48,036 bases of DNA from Deltaproteobacteria bacterium (GTDB lineage: Bacteria; Myxococcota; UBA727; VGSZ01). A program made the translations under genes and the position numbers. The stretch covers positions 1-48,036 of the forward strand of contig VGSZ01000010.1 in NCBI GenBank assembly GCA_016874845.1, given 5' to 3'. The notes beneath the pieces are model-generated. The model worked only from the letters and a program-made list of their open reading frames with translations. It did not search any database and was not told the DNA's origin. This document shows, in pieces, positions 9,801 to 18,458 of the stretch (position 1 is the first letter of the stretch; every line of letters begins with the position of its first letter).

Positions 9801-10862
9801 TCAGCCCTCGACGAGCTTCTTGACGTCCTCGGCCCGGGCCCGCGGGACGACCAGCGTGCGCTTGCCAGCCCGGACGACGACGACGTCGGACAGCCCGATC
9901 ACCGCGATCTCCTCGTCGGCGTCCTCGGCCCACAGCACGTTGCCGCGCGCGTCGAGGACGCGGGGCCGGCCGCGAAAGGCGTTGCCGTGGGCGTCCTTCG
10001 GCAGGTGATCGGCCAGCGCCGGAAAGCTGCCGACGTCGGACCAGCCGAAGCGGGCCGCACGCAGCGCACAATCGTCGTGCTGCTCCATGACGCCCTTGTC
10101 GATCGAGATCTTCTTCAACTCCGCAAACGCCGCCACGAGGGCGCTGTCGTCGACCTGACCGCGGGCGCCGACGGCGGGACGGAGCGCCGGCAGGTGACCG
10201 GGCAGGTGCGCCTCGAGCGCGCGGGCCATGGCGGCGGCGGCGAAGACGAACATCCCCGAGTTCCACAGGAAGCGGCCCGACTGCACGTAGCCCGTCGCCG
10301 TGGCCAGGTCGGGCTTCTCGACGAAGCGCCGCACCGGGCGGGCGTCGTCACCGACGGCGTCGTCGACCTCGAGGTAGCCGTAGCCCGTCGCCGGGTACGA
10401 AGGCACGACGCCGAAGGTGACGATGGCGTGCGGGCGCGCCTGCGTGGCGGCGACGGCGGCGCGGACGGCGGCGGCGAAGGTCGTCACCGGCGCGATCAGG
10501 TGGTCGGCGGTCAGGATCGCTACGCACGCGCCGGCACCGCCGCGCGCCTCGACAACGACGATGGCGAGGGCGACGGCGGCGGCGGTGTCGCGGCGCACCG
10601 GCTCGGCGATCACGTTGCCATCGGGCAGCTCGGGCAGCTGCGCGCGGCAGGCGTCGGCGAGCGCGGCGTTGGTGATCACGAGGACACGCTCGGCGGGCAC
10701 CAGCGCGCGCGCGCGGTCCACCGACAGCTGTAGCAACGATCGATCACCGACGAGCGTCAGGAGCTGCTTGGGCTTTGCCTCGGTGGACGCCGGCCAGAAG
10801 CGGGTGCCGGCCCCGCCCGCCATGACGACGCACCACAGGTCACGCATGTTGGCGTTGCTCAT
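9801..10862 (-). CDS. manC: Mannose-1-phosphate guanylyltransferase
   Basis: 353 residues from ATG 10862 (MSNANMRDLWCVVMAGG); an upstream ATG at 10901 would overlap the corA stop and is less likely. The nucleotidyltransferase signature GGAGTRFWP (16-24), followed by KPKQLL (30-35), is diagnostic for hexose-1-phosphate guanylyl/nucleotidyltransferases. TADHLI, GYGYLEV, RFVEKP and FLWNSGMFVF are the usual substrate-site motifs of the mannose-1-P GTP transferases. It makes GDP-mannose from GTP and mannose-1-phosphate for polysaccharide or glycan synthesis. It has only the transferase domain, without the C-terminal isomerase cupin of bifunctional enzymes. It starts 29 bp after corA ends on the same strand, so the two may be cotranscribed. 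Confidence 0.95.
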   Translation of the reverse strand: MSNANMRDLWCVVMAGGAGTRFWPASTEAKPKQLLTLVGDRSLLQLSVDRARALVPAERVLVITNAALADACRAQLPELPDGNVIAEPVRRDTAAAVALAIVVVEARGGAGACVAILTADHLIAPVTTFAAAVRAAVAATQARPHAIVTFGVVPSYPATGYGYLEVDDAVGDDARPVRRFVEKPDLATATGYVQSGRFLWNSGMFVFAAAAMARALEAHLPGHLPALRPAVGARGQVDDSALVAAFAELKKISIDKGVMEQHDDCALRAARFGWSDVGSFPALADHLPKDAHGNAFRGRPRVLDARGNVLWAEDADEEIAVIGLSDVVVVRAGKRTLVVPRARAEDVKKLVEG

Positions 10863-10891
10863 CGGCACCCCGCTCGCGGTGATCACCACCG

Positions 10892-11980
10892 TCACAGCCA
10901 TCGCTTCCGGCGCATGTAGACGAACATGGCGACCGCGACGGCGAGCATCAGCCCGAGGCACGCCGCATAGCCCCAGCGCGCGTGCAGCTCGGGCATATGA
11001 TCGAAGTTCATGCCGTAGAGGCCGGCGATGAACGTGACCGGCATGAAGATCGTCGAGATCACGGTCAGGATGCGCATGACCTCGTTCAGCCGCGTGCTCT
11101 GCTGCGAGTGGTAGACCTCGAGCATCGACACCAGCATCTCGCGCAGCGTCTCGAGCGACTCGTGGACCTGCAGCACGTGGTCGTGGACGTCGCGAAAGTA
11201 GACATCGACGGTGTCGCTGACGAGGTCGTCGCCGTGGTCGTGGCGGGCGAGCTGCCCGATCACCTCGCGGGCCGGCCCCACGTTGCGCCGCAGGAACAGC
11301 ACCTCGCGCTTCAGCGTGAAGACCTCGGCGGGCTGCACGCCGCTGTCTGCCTGCTGCAGCCGGAGCTCCAGATCCTCGACGAGCGCGTTCATCGTGTCGA
11401 CGGCGACGAAGTAGTGATCGACGATGGCGTCGATGAGCGCGTAGGCGAGGTAATCGGCCCCGTTCTTGCGGAGCTTGCCCTTTGCGGTGCGCAGCCGCTC
11501 GCGGACGCCGTCGAAGACGTCGCCGTCGCGCTCCTGGAACGTCAAGACGAAGCCCCGGCCGATCACCACGGCGACCTGCTCCACGAGCACCCGCGGGTTA
11601 TCGTGGTCGACATCCAGCATCTTCAACACGCAGAACAGGTGGTCTTCGTACTCTTCGAGCTTGGGGCGCTGCGCGACGTTCATCACGTCCTCGAGCAGCA
11701 GGGCGTGCAGGCCGAAGTGCCGCCCGAGCTCGTCGATGAAAGACGCCTCGTGCACACCGTCGACGTTGACCCAGACCACCGTGTCGCGCTCAGCGTGCTG
11801 GCGACACCGCGACGGAACGTCCTTCATGTCGGCGAACTCGCGCTCGACCAGCACGGTGTCGTCGTACTCGAAGACGCGGATGCGCGGCCGATCCATCCGG
11901 CGCTCGCCGACGTGCACCAGCGTGCCCGGCGACAAGCCGGCGGTAGGTCCCTGACGGTGCGCGATGTGCGGCGCCTTCAC
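10892..11980 (-). CDS. corA: CorA-family magnesium/cobalt channel
   Basis: 362 residues from GTG 11980. This start is preferred over ATG 11896 because the first 30 residues (LSPGTLVHVGERR) match the N-terminus of CorA homologues. A large cytoplasmic alpha/beta funnel domain includes LLLEDVMNVAQRPKLEEY (about 95-112) and long stalk helices. It is followed by two C-terminal transmembrane helices, the first ending in the signature YGMNF (GMN about 323-325) and the conserved MPEL loop, then a basic tail RRKRWL. CorA forms a pentameric Mg2+ uptake channel in the inner membrane. It is divergent from the lipoprotein gene at 12094. Confidence 0.97.
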   Translation of the reverse strand: MKAPHIAHRQGPTAGLSPGTLVHVGERRMDRPRIRVFEYDDTVLVEREFADMKDVPSRCRQHAERDTVVWVNVDGVHEASFIDELGRHFGLHALLLEDVMNVAQRPKLEEYEDHLFCVLKMLDVDHDNPRVLVEQVAVVIGRGFVLTFQERDGDVFDGVRERLRTAKGKLRKNGADYLAYALIDAIVDHYFVAVDTMNALVEDLELRLQQADSGVQPAEVFTLKREVLFLRRNVGPAREVIGQLARHDHGDDLVSDTVDVYFRDVHDHVLQVHESLETLREMLVSMLEVYHSQQSTRLNEVMRILTVISTIFMPVTFIAGLYGMNFDHMPELHARWGYAACLGLMLAVAVAMFVYMRRKRWL

Positions 11981-12093
11981 GCGACCAACCTACTGCGGGC
12001 GCGGGCCGTTGCCCACGTGCCTGCCCCCCGACGCTGTGGATACGCGGGCCGCCCGGCTTCCGCTCGTCGACGGTCTGTGCCATCGACGGCGGC

Positions 12094-14010
12094 ATGCGTG
12101 GACGGCCCCTGCTTGCTGGCGTGCTCGCCCTGACCGTCGCGACGTCGTGTCCGCGCGGCGATGGCACCGCCGCCAAGGGTGGGGGGGCACCGGCGGCTCC
12201 CGGGGTCGCGATGCCGGGCGCGGCGCCGGTCGCGGTCGCCGCGAGCCGCCCGCCCCACCCGACGATGGCCTCGGCGCTGTGGGGCGAACAGGTCGCCGCC
12301 GACCTCGGCCGTACCGTCGCCGGTGAGCCCGCGGCCAGCGCCGCCGAGTCCCGCCCGCTGCTGACGCAGGCCGTGGTGTCGCTGCACACGCTGCAGCCCG
12401 GCGATGAGGCGCGCGCGCGGAGACTGGCGACGCGGGCGTGGCAGGCGGCGCCCGACGACGCGACCCGCAGCACCGCGCTGGCGGTGGCCGCGCTGGCGAT
12501 GGTGCTCGACCCCGCCGTCGAGGGTTACACCGAGCGGCTGACCGACGCCTTCGGGCTCGCAGCCTGGGCCGGCACCCTGGACGCCGGCGATGGCGCGGGC
12601 CAGGCCGCGCGGGCCGTCGTCGGCGCCGCGGCGGGCGCCGTGCGGCAGGCGCGGGCGCTCATCGATCTGTTGGCGGCGACGCCGAAGCTGCCCGACGATA
12701 CGCGGGGCCTGCTCGCGCTGGCGCGCGACGGTGTCCGCGACCGCTCCGACGCCCTGCACGACGACCTCGAAGCCGGCCTGCGCGCGCGCCCCGACAGCGC
12801 GCGGCTGAGGGCGATCAGGGGCGAGCGCCTGCTCGAGCTTGGCCTCGTCGACGACGCGCTGGCCCTCGTGAAGGACGCGCGCGAGCCCGCGCTGGTCATC
12901 CTGGCGGGGCGGGCGCTCGTGCTCGCCGATCGCCCCGCCGACGCTGTCGCCCGCCTGCAGCCGCTGGTCGAGCCGCTGGCCGGCGTCGATGAGCCACGCC
13001 GCGCCGAGGCGATGGCGTGGCTCGGGCTCGCCCAGGCCCGCGACGCGAGCCGCGACCCGGAGGCCGCCGCCGCCGCGCGCGCCACTCAGACCGCGCTGTC
13101 GCCGCGGCCCGGCTGGGCCAGAGAGGCCGCGCTGATCGAGGCGACCGTGCTGCTGGGCGCCGGCGATCTTGAGGCCGGCCGGCGGACGCTGACCCCGCTC
13201 GCCCAGGGCACGCCGACGTCGACCTTGCTGGTCGAACGCGTGCTGACCGGCGCGCTGCTCGACACCTGCGGCGCCCTGGGCGACGCGCCCTGCGTCGAGC
13301 GCGCGGCGCGGCGGCTGCGGCTGCTCGACGTCGACGACGCGCGGGTCCTGCGCGCGCGCGCCGCGGTGGTCGCGGGAGACGCCGGCGCCGCGCGGCCCGC
13401 CGACGCTCCCGCCACCGACGCTGGCGCGATCTCCGCCGACGCCGGCTCGCCCGACGCCGGCGCGACGAGCACCGACGCCGGTGCTCCGGCGCTGCAGCAG
13501 GAGGCCGACCGGCTCGCCCCGGGCACCCCCGCGCAGCAGGCCCGCCTGCTCGCGGTGCGGCGCGCGCGCGTGGCCCGATGTCTGGAGCGCGCGCGCTCGA
13601 CGTTGGACACCCTGCTCGCCGAGCCCGAGCTGCGCGTCGCCCGCGCCCTTGCCGTGCCGTTCCGGTCCGATCCCCTCGCCCGCGCGAAGCAGGCCGCCGC
13701 CGCCGTCGGCGGTCGCGGCGCCCCGCTGGCCGAGGACGACCTCGTGGACGTCATCGACGCCCTCGGCGGCGCCCGGCTCAAGGACAGCGAGGCGCTGTTC
13801 TCCACGCTCGGCGCCGACCCGCGTCCACGCATCCGCCGGGCCGTGGCCCGCGCGCGCGACGAGTTGAAGGATCCCGAGGCGCGCCGCCGCCGCCTGACCT
13901 CGGACGACGATCGCGACCCCGGGCACGACGAACACGGCGACCACGGCGACGGCGTCCGCGGCGGCCCGGCCCTGCCCGGCGACGCCCCGGTGCCTCGGAG
14001 CCCGCGTTGA
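12094..14010 (+). CDS. Large helical-repeat lipoprotein, unknown function
   Basis: 638 residues from ATG 12094. The N-terminus MRGRPLLAGVLALTVATSC carries a lipobox-like VATSC, so it is a predicted lipoprotein. Most of the protein is Ala/Leu/Arg-rich amphipathic helix, with TPR-like features in the middle (ERLLELGLVDDALALVKDAR; LEAGRRTLTPLAQG). A low-complexity DAG-repeat linker (about residues 430-465: TDAG, SADAG, SPDAG, STDAG) separates it from a C-terminal helical domain with a charged tail. DAG linkers are frequent in myxobacterial surface proteins. The stop overlaps the TTG start of the YidD-like gene (TTGA), so the downstream genes are likely coupled to it. No specific function can be assigned. 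Confidence 0.82.
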   Translation: MRGRPLLAGVLALTVATSCPRGDGTAAKGGGAPAAPGVAMPGAAPVAVAASRPPHPTMASALWGEQVAADLGRTVAGEPAASAAESRPLLTQAVVSLHTLQPGDEARARRLATRAWQAAPDDATRSTALAVAALAMVLDPAVEGYTERLTDAFGLAAWAGTLDAGDGAGQAARAVVGAAAGAVRQARALIDLLAATPKLPDDTRGLLALARDGVRDRSDALHDDLEAGLRARPDSARLRAIRGERLLELGLVDDALALVKDAREPALVILAGRALVLADRPADAVARLQPLVEPLAGVDEPRRAEAMAWLGLAQARDASRDPEAAAAARATQTALSPRPGWAREAALIEATVLLGAGDLEAGRRTLTPLAQGTPTSTLLVERVLTGALLDTCGALGDAPCVERAARRLRLLDVDDARVLRARAAVVAGDAGAARPADAPATDAGAISADAGSPDAGATSTDAGAPALQQEADRLAPGTPAQQARLLAVRRARVARCLERARSTLDTLLAEPELRVARALAVPFRSDPLARAKQAAAAVGGRGAPLAEDDLVDVIDALGGARLKDSEALFSTLGADPRPRIRRAVARARDELKDPEARRRRLTSDDDRDPGHDEHGDHGDGVRGGPALPGDAPVPRSPR

Positions 14011-14744
14011 GCCCGCCGCGCCGGTTTGGCCATGGCACGTCCGCCCCGTGTGCGCGGGCGTTCGTCGTTACCGTCGTCGTCTTCGCCGGGCCGCTGGTGC
14101 TCGTGGGTGCCCCCGCGCTCCAGGCGGCCCCGCCCGCCGACGCCCGCCCTGCCGCGAAGGCGTCGGCGCGGTTCGGGCCCTTCGACGCCGGCGCGGTGCG
14201 GCCGGTGGCGCGCCAGGGCGAGCGGGGCCGCGCACGGCGCCCGCACCCCGTCGTCGGCGCCGTCGGCCACATCCCCGGTCAGGGTCCGCCGCCGCCGCCG
14301 CTGCGCGTGGACCCGTACGTGCCCGAGGCGGCGCTCGACGCCGTCAACGTCGTCGGCGGTGGACTGTCGGCGAACCCGTTGTTCCTCGCGAGCCTGTTCT
14401 ACGCGAACTTCCTGACCCGGATGGACGGGCCGCGCTGCCAGCACCTGCCGACATGCTCGCGCTTCGCCAGCCAGGCGGTGGCGCGCCACGGCGCGCTCGG
14501 CATCGCGATGGGGCTCGACCGCCTGATCCAGACGCCGTCATCTTCGTCGCTGCGGCTGCTGCCCGAGGTCGAGTGGAGCGGCGGCGTCCGCCAATACGAC
14601 CCCGTCGACAACTACGAGTTCTGGCGCGCCGCGCGGTTCACCGGCCTGCCGCCCCTCGTGCCCGAAGAGCCGCTGGCGCCGCCGTCGCCGCCGGTGCCCC
14701 CCCCCGCCGCCCCGACGTCGCCGACGCCCCCGGAGTCGCCATGA
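14007..14744 (+). CDS. yidD: YidD-like membrane protein insertion factor, extended
   Basis: 245 residues from TTG 14007, which overlaps the previous stop; no better in-frame start precedes the hydrophobic segment. Residues 1-40 look like a signal or anchor (FVVTVVVFAGPLVLVGAPALQA). Residues about 128-178 form the YidD domain: FYANFLTRMDGPRCQHLPTC, then SRFASQAVARHGALG with C144 and C150 matching the conserved CRfxPTCS core. YidD is normally an 85-residue amphipathic protein near YidC that aids membrane insertion. This one has a signal, a 100-residue Pro/Arg-rich insert and a Pro-rich tail, so it may act in the periplasm (inference). The next gene overlaps by ATGA. Confidence 0.78.
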   Translation: MSPPRRFGHGTSAPCARAFVVTVVVFAGPLVLVGAPALQAAPPADARPAAKASARFGPFDAGAVRPVARQGERGRARRPHPVVGAVGHIPGQGPPPPPLRVDPYVPEAALDAVNVVGGGLSANPLFLASLFYANFLTRMDGPRCQHLPTCSRFASQAVARHGALGIAMGLDRLIQTPSSSSLRLLPEVEWSGGVRQYDPVDNYEFWRAARFTGLPPLVPEEPLAPPSPPVPPPAAPTSPTPPESP

Positions 14745-15853
14745 TGCTCCCCCACCTGCTGCTCGCCCTCGTCGCCGCCACCGCCGGCGAAGCCCCGCGG
14801 CATGCCGCCGCCGGCCCTGCTGCCGATGGCGGTGCGCCGACGGTGGCCACGCCGACGACAGCGACGCCGACGACAGCGACGCCGACGCCCCCACCGTCGA
14901 TCACCGGCCCCGCTGCGGCGGCACCGGTCACGGCGGCGGCGAGCGCCGACGACGACGAGCACGAGCCGGCGGGGGCGACGTCGCTGGCCGAGCCGGGCCT
15001 GACCCTGCGCTTCGCCGACCACCTGTTCGCCGACGGCGACTACTACCGCGCGATCAGCGAGTACCGGCGGTTCCTCTTCCTGACCCGCGGCAGCGGTGCC
15101 GACGCGCCGCGCGCGGCGATGGCCGTCGGTGAGGCGCTGCTGCGTGGCGAACAGTGGGACGCCGCCGGCCGCCAGTTCGACGGCGTCGCCACGCGCACCG
15201 ACGATCTCGTCCTTCGCCGTGGCGCCCTGTTCGGCGCCGCCCGGGCCTACCTCGAGGACGGGCGTCCGGAGCTGGCGAAGCCGCGCTTCCGTCTGCTCGC
15301 GCAGGACGACGACGCCGAGGCGTCCCTGCGGGCGCACAGCCGCTGGCTGCTCGCCTGGGGCCACTTCGACGCCGGCGAGCTCGAGAAGGCCCGTGAGCTG
15401 TTTGACACCATCGCCCGCAGCGACGCTCCGCGGGCAGCCTCGGCCCGCGGCGTCGTCGACGCCATCGACCGCAAGGGCGAGCTGCCGATGCGCGACCCGC
15501 TCGTCGCCGCGCTGCTGTCGGTTGTCCCCGGAGGTGGCCACTTCTACCTGGGGCAGTGGGCCACGGGCGTCACGTCGCTCGGGTGGAACGCGCTGTTCAT
15601 CTTTGCGGCTGTGTCGGCGTGGTTGACGGGCGACTGGGGGATCGCGACCGTCCTGACCTTCGCCGAGCTCGGCTGGTATTCAGGCAGCATGTTCGGCGCC
15701 ATCGCCGGCGCCTACCGCCACAACCGCGACGCCGTGCGCAACTGGCACGACGACGTCCTCGCCACCCACGGCGCGGAGCGCGCCCTGCCCGAGTTGCACA
15801 CCGTCGCGGACGAGCCGCCGGGCTCGCTGCTGCGGCTGCGGGGCACCTTCTGA
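14741..15853 (+). CDS. TPR protein with C-terminal membrane domain
   Basis: 370 residues, ATG 14741, overlapping the YidD-like stop. A signal peptide (1-16) is followed by a Thr/Ala/Pro low-complexity region (to about 75). A TPR-like helical repeat domain (about 85-240: LRFADHLFADGDYYRAISEY; DAAGRQFDGVATRTDDLVL; HFDAGELEKARELFDTIAR) resembles BamD/YbgF-type repeats. The C-terminus (about 250-330) has two or three hydrophobic helices beginning LVAALLSVVPGGGHFYLGQW, a TM2-like motif with Gly-rich turn, and a cytoplasmic tail. The combination with the YidD-like protein suggests a small envelope-assembly operon, but no partner is known. Confidence 0.82.
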   Translation: MMLPHLLLALVAATAGEAPRHAAAGPAADGGAPTVATPTTATPTTATPTPPPSITGPAAAAPVTAAASADDDEHEPAGATSLAEPGLTLRFADHLFADGDYYRAISEYRRFLFLTRGSGADAPRAAMAVGEALLRGEQWDAAGRQFDGVATRTDDLVLRRGALFGAARAYLEDGRPELAKPRFRLLAQDDDAEASLRAHSRWLLAWGHFDAGELEKARELFDTIARSDAPRAASARGVVDAIDRKGELPMRDPLVAALLSVVPGGGHFYLGQWATGVTSLGWNALFIFAAVSAWLTGDWGIATVLTFAELGWYSGSMFGAIAGAYRHNRDAVRNWHDDVLATHGAERALPELHTVADEPPGSLLRLRGTF

Positions 15854-15937
15854 AAGGCGCGGCGCGGACCGCGATCTTCCTCTCCTTTTCTTTGTCTTCG
15901 ACGTCGTCGTCGTCGGCCGCCGCGCCGCGAACTCCCC

Positions 15938-15965
15938 TTGCGCCCCCGGTTTCATCTGCTAGGGA
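15938..15965 (+). promoter_or_regulatory. Possible promoter for tRNA-Ile
   Basis: TTGCGC (15938-15943) and TAGGGA (15960-15965) are separated by 16 bases, about 14 bases before the tRNA. The -10 lacks the consensus final T, and a TGC precedes it (extended -10 like). The 125-bp gap from 15854 also has an unusual pyrimidine-rich stretch around 15880-15900, and no other gene. Confidence 0.3.
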
Positions 15966-15978
15966 TTCCCGCGGTCGG

Positions 15979-16055
<77 letters not shown>

Positions 16056-16059
16056 GCGA

Positions 16060-16096
16060 CGAAGCGGTCCCCGGACGATGTTCGGGGACCGCTTCG
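16060..16096 (+). terminator. Hairpin after tRNA-Ile
   Basis: A 14-bp stem CGAAGCGGTCCCCG (16060-16073) pairs with 16083-16096 across a 9-base loop, starting five bases after the CCA end. There is no T-tract, but the position and stability fit a tRNA transcription terminator. Confidence 0.7.
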
Positions 16097-16099
16097 GCC

Positions 16100-16159
16100 G
16101 TTCGGGCCCGCCGGCGATTGTTCGGGCCCGCCGACAACTGCTCGGGCCCACCGACGACG
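16100..16159. repeat. 20-bp tandem repeat, three copies
   Basis: Three consecutive 20-bp units start at 16100, 16120 and 16140: GTTCGGGCCCGCCGGCGATT, GTTCGGGCCCGCCGACAACT and GCTCGGGCCCACCGACGACG. They share a CGGGCCC core that contains the GGGCCC palindrome. They lie between the tRNA terminator and the gene at 16218, where they could be protein-binding sites or a simple minisatellite. Confidence 0.8.
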
Positions 16160-16217
16160 GATGGCGCCGTCGTTCCCCCGGTGAACCGGACATCGGGGCC
16201 GTGTAGGGTGCGCCGTC

Positions 16218-18458
16218 ATGCGTCGCCTGTCGTCTGTTCCCGTCGCGCTCGTCCTCGCCGCCGCCGCCGCCTGCGCGACGGCCACCGCCGCCGGCGACGG
16301 TCAGGCATCGACGCGCACCGTCTTGCAGGCTGGCGTCGCCCGCCCCGCCGAGGACGTGGCCTCGGACCTGTTGCTGCGCGCCACGGCGCTGGCCGGCGCC
16401 GGCGACGCGGCCGGTGCAAAGACGCTGCTGCGGCGGGTCGTCGACGAGTTTGCCGACACGCGCAGCCGCGGCGCGGCCACGGTGAAGCTGGCCGAGCTGC
16501 TCGGGGCGGATGGAGCGGCCGCGGCTCGTGACGAGGCGCGACGGGCGCTCGAGCGTTACCTGCTCGAGGAGCCGGCCGGCGACGTGGCCCCCGCGGCGCG
16601 GGCGCGGCTGGCGTCGCTCGGCGCGCCCGCACCGGCGGCGGGCGGCGCCTCGAAGACGACCAGCGCCACGATCGATGACGTCGTCGCCAAGACGCCCGCC
16701 GGCGAGCGCGGCCCGGCACTCGTGAAGCTCGGGCGCGAGCTGGTGTCGCGCGGCGACGCCCGGCAGGGACTGCTGGCGCTTTTGACGGCGCTGCCCTTGC
16801 TGCCGGCCACCGAGCGCAAGGACAGCGAGGCCGACATCATCTTCGCCCTCGACCAGGGCGCGGCGCGGGGCGGGGTGGCGCTGCACGAGGTGCCGGCGCT
16901 GCGCGAGCGCTTCGCCCGCACCGACGCGTTCGCGGAGCAGGTGCTGACGTGGAAGCAGGCTCGCGCCGCGCTGCATGGTCACGACGACGTCACGGCAGCG
17001 CAGCTCGCGAAGGACCTGCTGGCGGCGCACCCGCAGTCGCGCTTCGCGAAGGACGCCGCCGCGCTGGTGGACCGCCTGCGCGCGCGGGTGCAGACCGACG
17101 CCCGCGCCCTCGGCGTGATCCTGCCGCTGTCGGGCGAGTACGCCGCCTACGGGAAGCGAGCCCTCGTCGCCATCCGCCTCGCCTTCGGCATACCCGTCGT
17201 CGAGGACAAGCCCGCCGAGCCGCAGCTCAATCCGGCGACGGGCGAGGCGCTGCCGCCGAAGAAGAAGGACGAGACGCTGACCGGTACGCTGACGACGCCG
17301 CAGGGCTTCAGCCTGATCGTCAAGGACTCGGCGGGGCGCGCCGAGACGGCGCAGCGGGCGGTGCGCGAGCTGGTCGAGAAGGACCACGTCATCGCGGTGC
17401 TCGGCGACATCCTCGTCGACACCAGCCTGCCCATCGCGCTGTCGTGCGAAGAGTTCGGTGTGCCGCTGTTGTCGCTGTCGCGCCGCGAGGGAGTGCCCGA
17501 GGCCGGGCCGTGGTCATTCCGTCTGGCGTTGACGCCGAAGAAGCAGGCGCAGGCGCTGGTCGAGCTCGCCGTCGACGGACTGCAGATGAAGCGCTTCGGC
17601 GTGATGTACCCGAAGAAGGCCTTCAGCATCGAGCTGATGAACGAGTTCTGGAACGCTCTGGACGCGCGGCAGGCCGAGATCACCGCGGTCGAATCCTATG
17701 CCCACGACCAGACAACGTTCACCGACGATGCCAAGAGCCTCGTGGGCCGCGGCATCGGGGGTGGTGGTCGGGCGGTGGCCGAGTGCCGCGAGCAGGCGCA
17801 GGGCATCGACAACGACTACCGCCGCAAGAAGGCGCTCGAGGCGTGCAACGACAAGGCACGCCCGACCATCGACTTCGAGGCGCTTTTCGTGCCCGACGGC
17901 AGCCGGGGCGTCAGCTTCGTCGTGCCGGCCCTCGTCGCCGAGGATGTCCTGCTGACGAACCAGCGCAGCGCCGTCGAGGCGTACAAGAAGGCGACGGGCA
18001 ACGACAAGGTGCGGCCCGTGCTGCTGCTCGGGCCATCGACATGGAACGACCCCGACATCGCCACGCGCCTGGGGCGGCAGGTCGACGGCGCGGTCTTCGT
18101 CGACGGCTTCGACCCCGACGATCAGACGCGGCTCGTTCAGGGGTTCGTCGAGAGCTTCCAGCGGGCGACGCGGTCGCGCCCGGTGCTCGTCGAGGCGCAG
18201 GCCTTCGACGGCGCGCGCCTGCTCGGGGCGCTGCTGCAGGGTGAGCCAACCAGCGCGTCTGGCGCCGCTCCTGCGAAGCCGACCACGCGCGCCGAGCTGC
18301 GCCGGGCCCTCGGCGCGGTGAGCGGCTTCGTCGGCGTCACCGGGCCTCTCCGCTTCGATGACGGCGGCGACAGCCAGACGCCGCTGCTGTTCTTCCGCAT
18401 CGAGCGCGAGAAGGTCGAGCGCGTCGACCGGGAAGACCTCGTCAAGGGAGCCGGCTGA
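16218..18458 (+). CDS. LpoA-like / periplasmic-binding-protein lipoprotein
   Basis: 746 residues, ATG 16218. The N-terminus [19 protein letters not shown] has a lipobox-like AAAC (C19). Residues about 45-290 are TPR-like helices (DAAGAKTLLRRVVDEFADTR; AQLAKDLLAAHPQSRFAKD). From residue 297 a periplasmic-binding fold begins (ALGVILPLSGEYAAYGKRAL), as in LpoA and in branched-chain amino-acid-binding proteins. Between about 330 and 360 the fold carries a charged insert (PKKKDETLTGTL). This two-part architecture matches LpoA-type activators of penicillin-binding protein 1a, outer-membrane lipoproteins that reach the peptidoglycan synthase. The stop overlaps the start of the next gene (TGATG), so the three genes to 20691 are probably one operon. 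A ligand-binding role is the alternative. Confidence 0.82.
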   Translation: MRRLSSVPVALVLAAAAACATATAAGDGQASTRTVLQAGVARPAEDVASDLLLRATALAGAGDAAGAKTLLRRVVDEFADTRSRGAATVKLAELLGADGAAAARDEARRALERYLLEEPAGDVAPAARARLASLGAPAPAAGGASKTTSATIDDVVAKTPAGERGPALVKLGRELVSRGDARQGLLALLTALPLLPATERKDSEADIIFALDQGAARGGVALHEVPALRERFARTDAFAEQVLTWKQARAALHGHDDVTAAQLAKDLLAAHPQSRFAKDAAALVDRLRARVQTDARALGVILPLSGEYAAYGKRALVAIRLAFGIPVVEDKPAEPQLNPATGEALPPKKKDETLTGTLTTPQGFSLIVKDSAGRAETAQRAVRELVEKDHVIAVLGDILVDTSLPIALSCEEFGVPLLSLSRREGVPEAGPWSFRLALTPKKQAQALVELAVDGLQMKRFGVMYPKKAFSIELMNEFWNALDARQAEITAVESYAHDQTTFTDDAKSLVGRGIGGGGRAVAECREQAQGIDNDYRRKKALEACNDKARPTIDFEALFVPDGSRGVSFVVPALVAEDVLLTNQRSAVEAYKKATGNDKVRPVLLLGPSTWNDPDIATRLGRQVDGAVFVDGFDPDDQTRLVQGFVESFQRATRSRPVLVEAQAFDGARLLGALLQGEPTSASGAAPAKPTTRAELRRALGAVSGFVGVTGPLRFDDGGDSQTPLLFFRIEREKVERVDREDLVKGAG

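Noticed and set aside
12094-14010. Frameshift in the 638-residue lipoprotein because of its mixed domains
   Set aside because: One frame is open throughout, with consistent Ala/Leu codon use, a lipobox at the start and a coupled stop.
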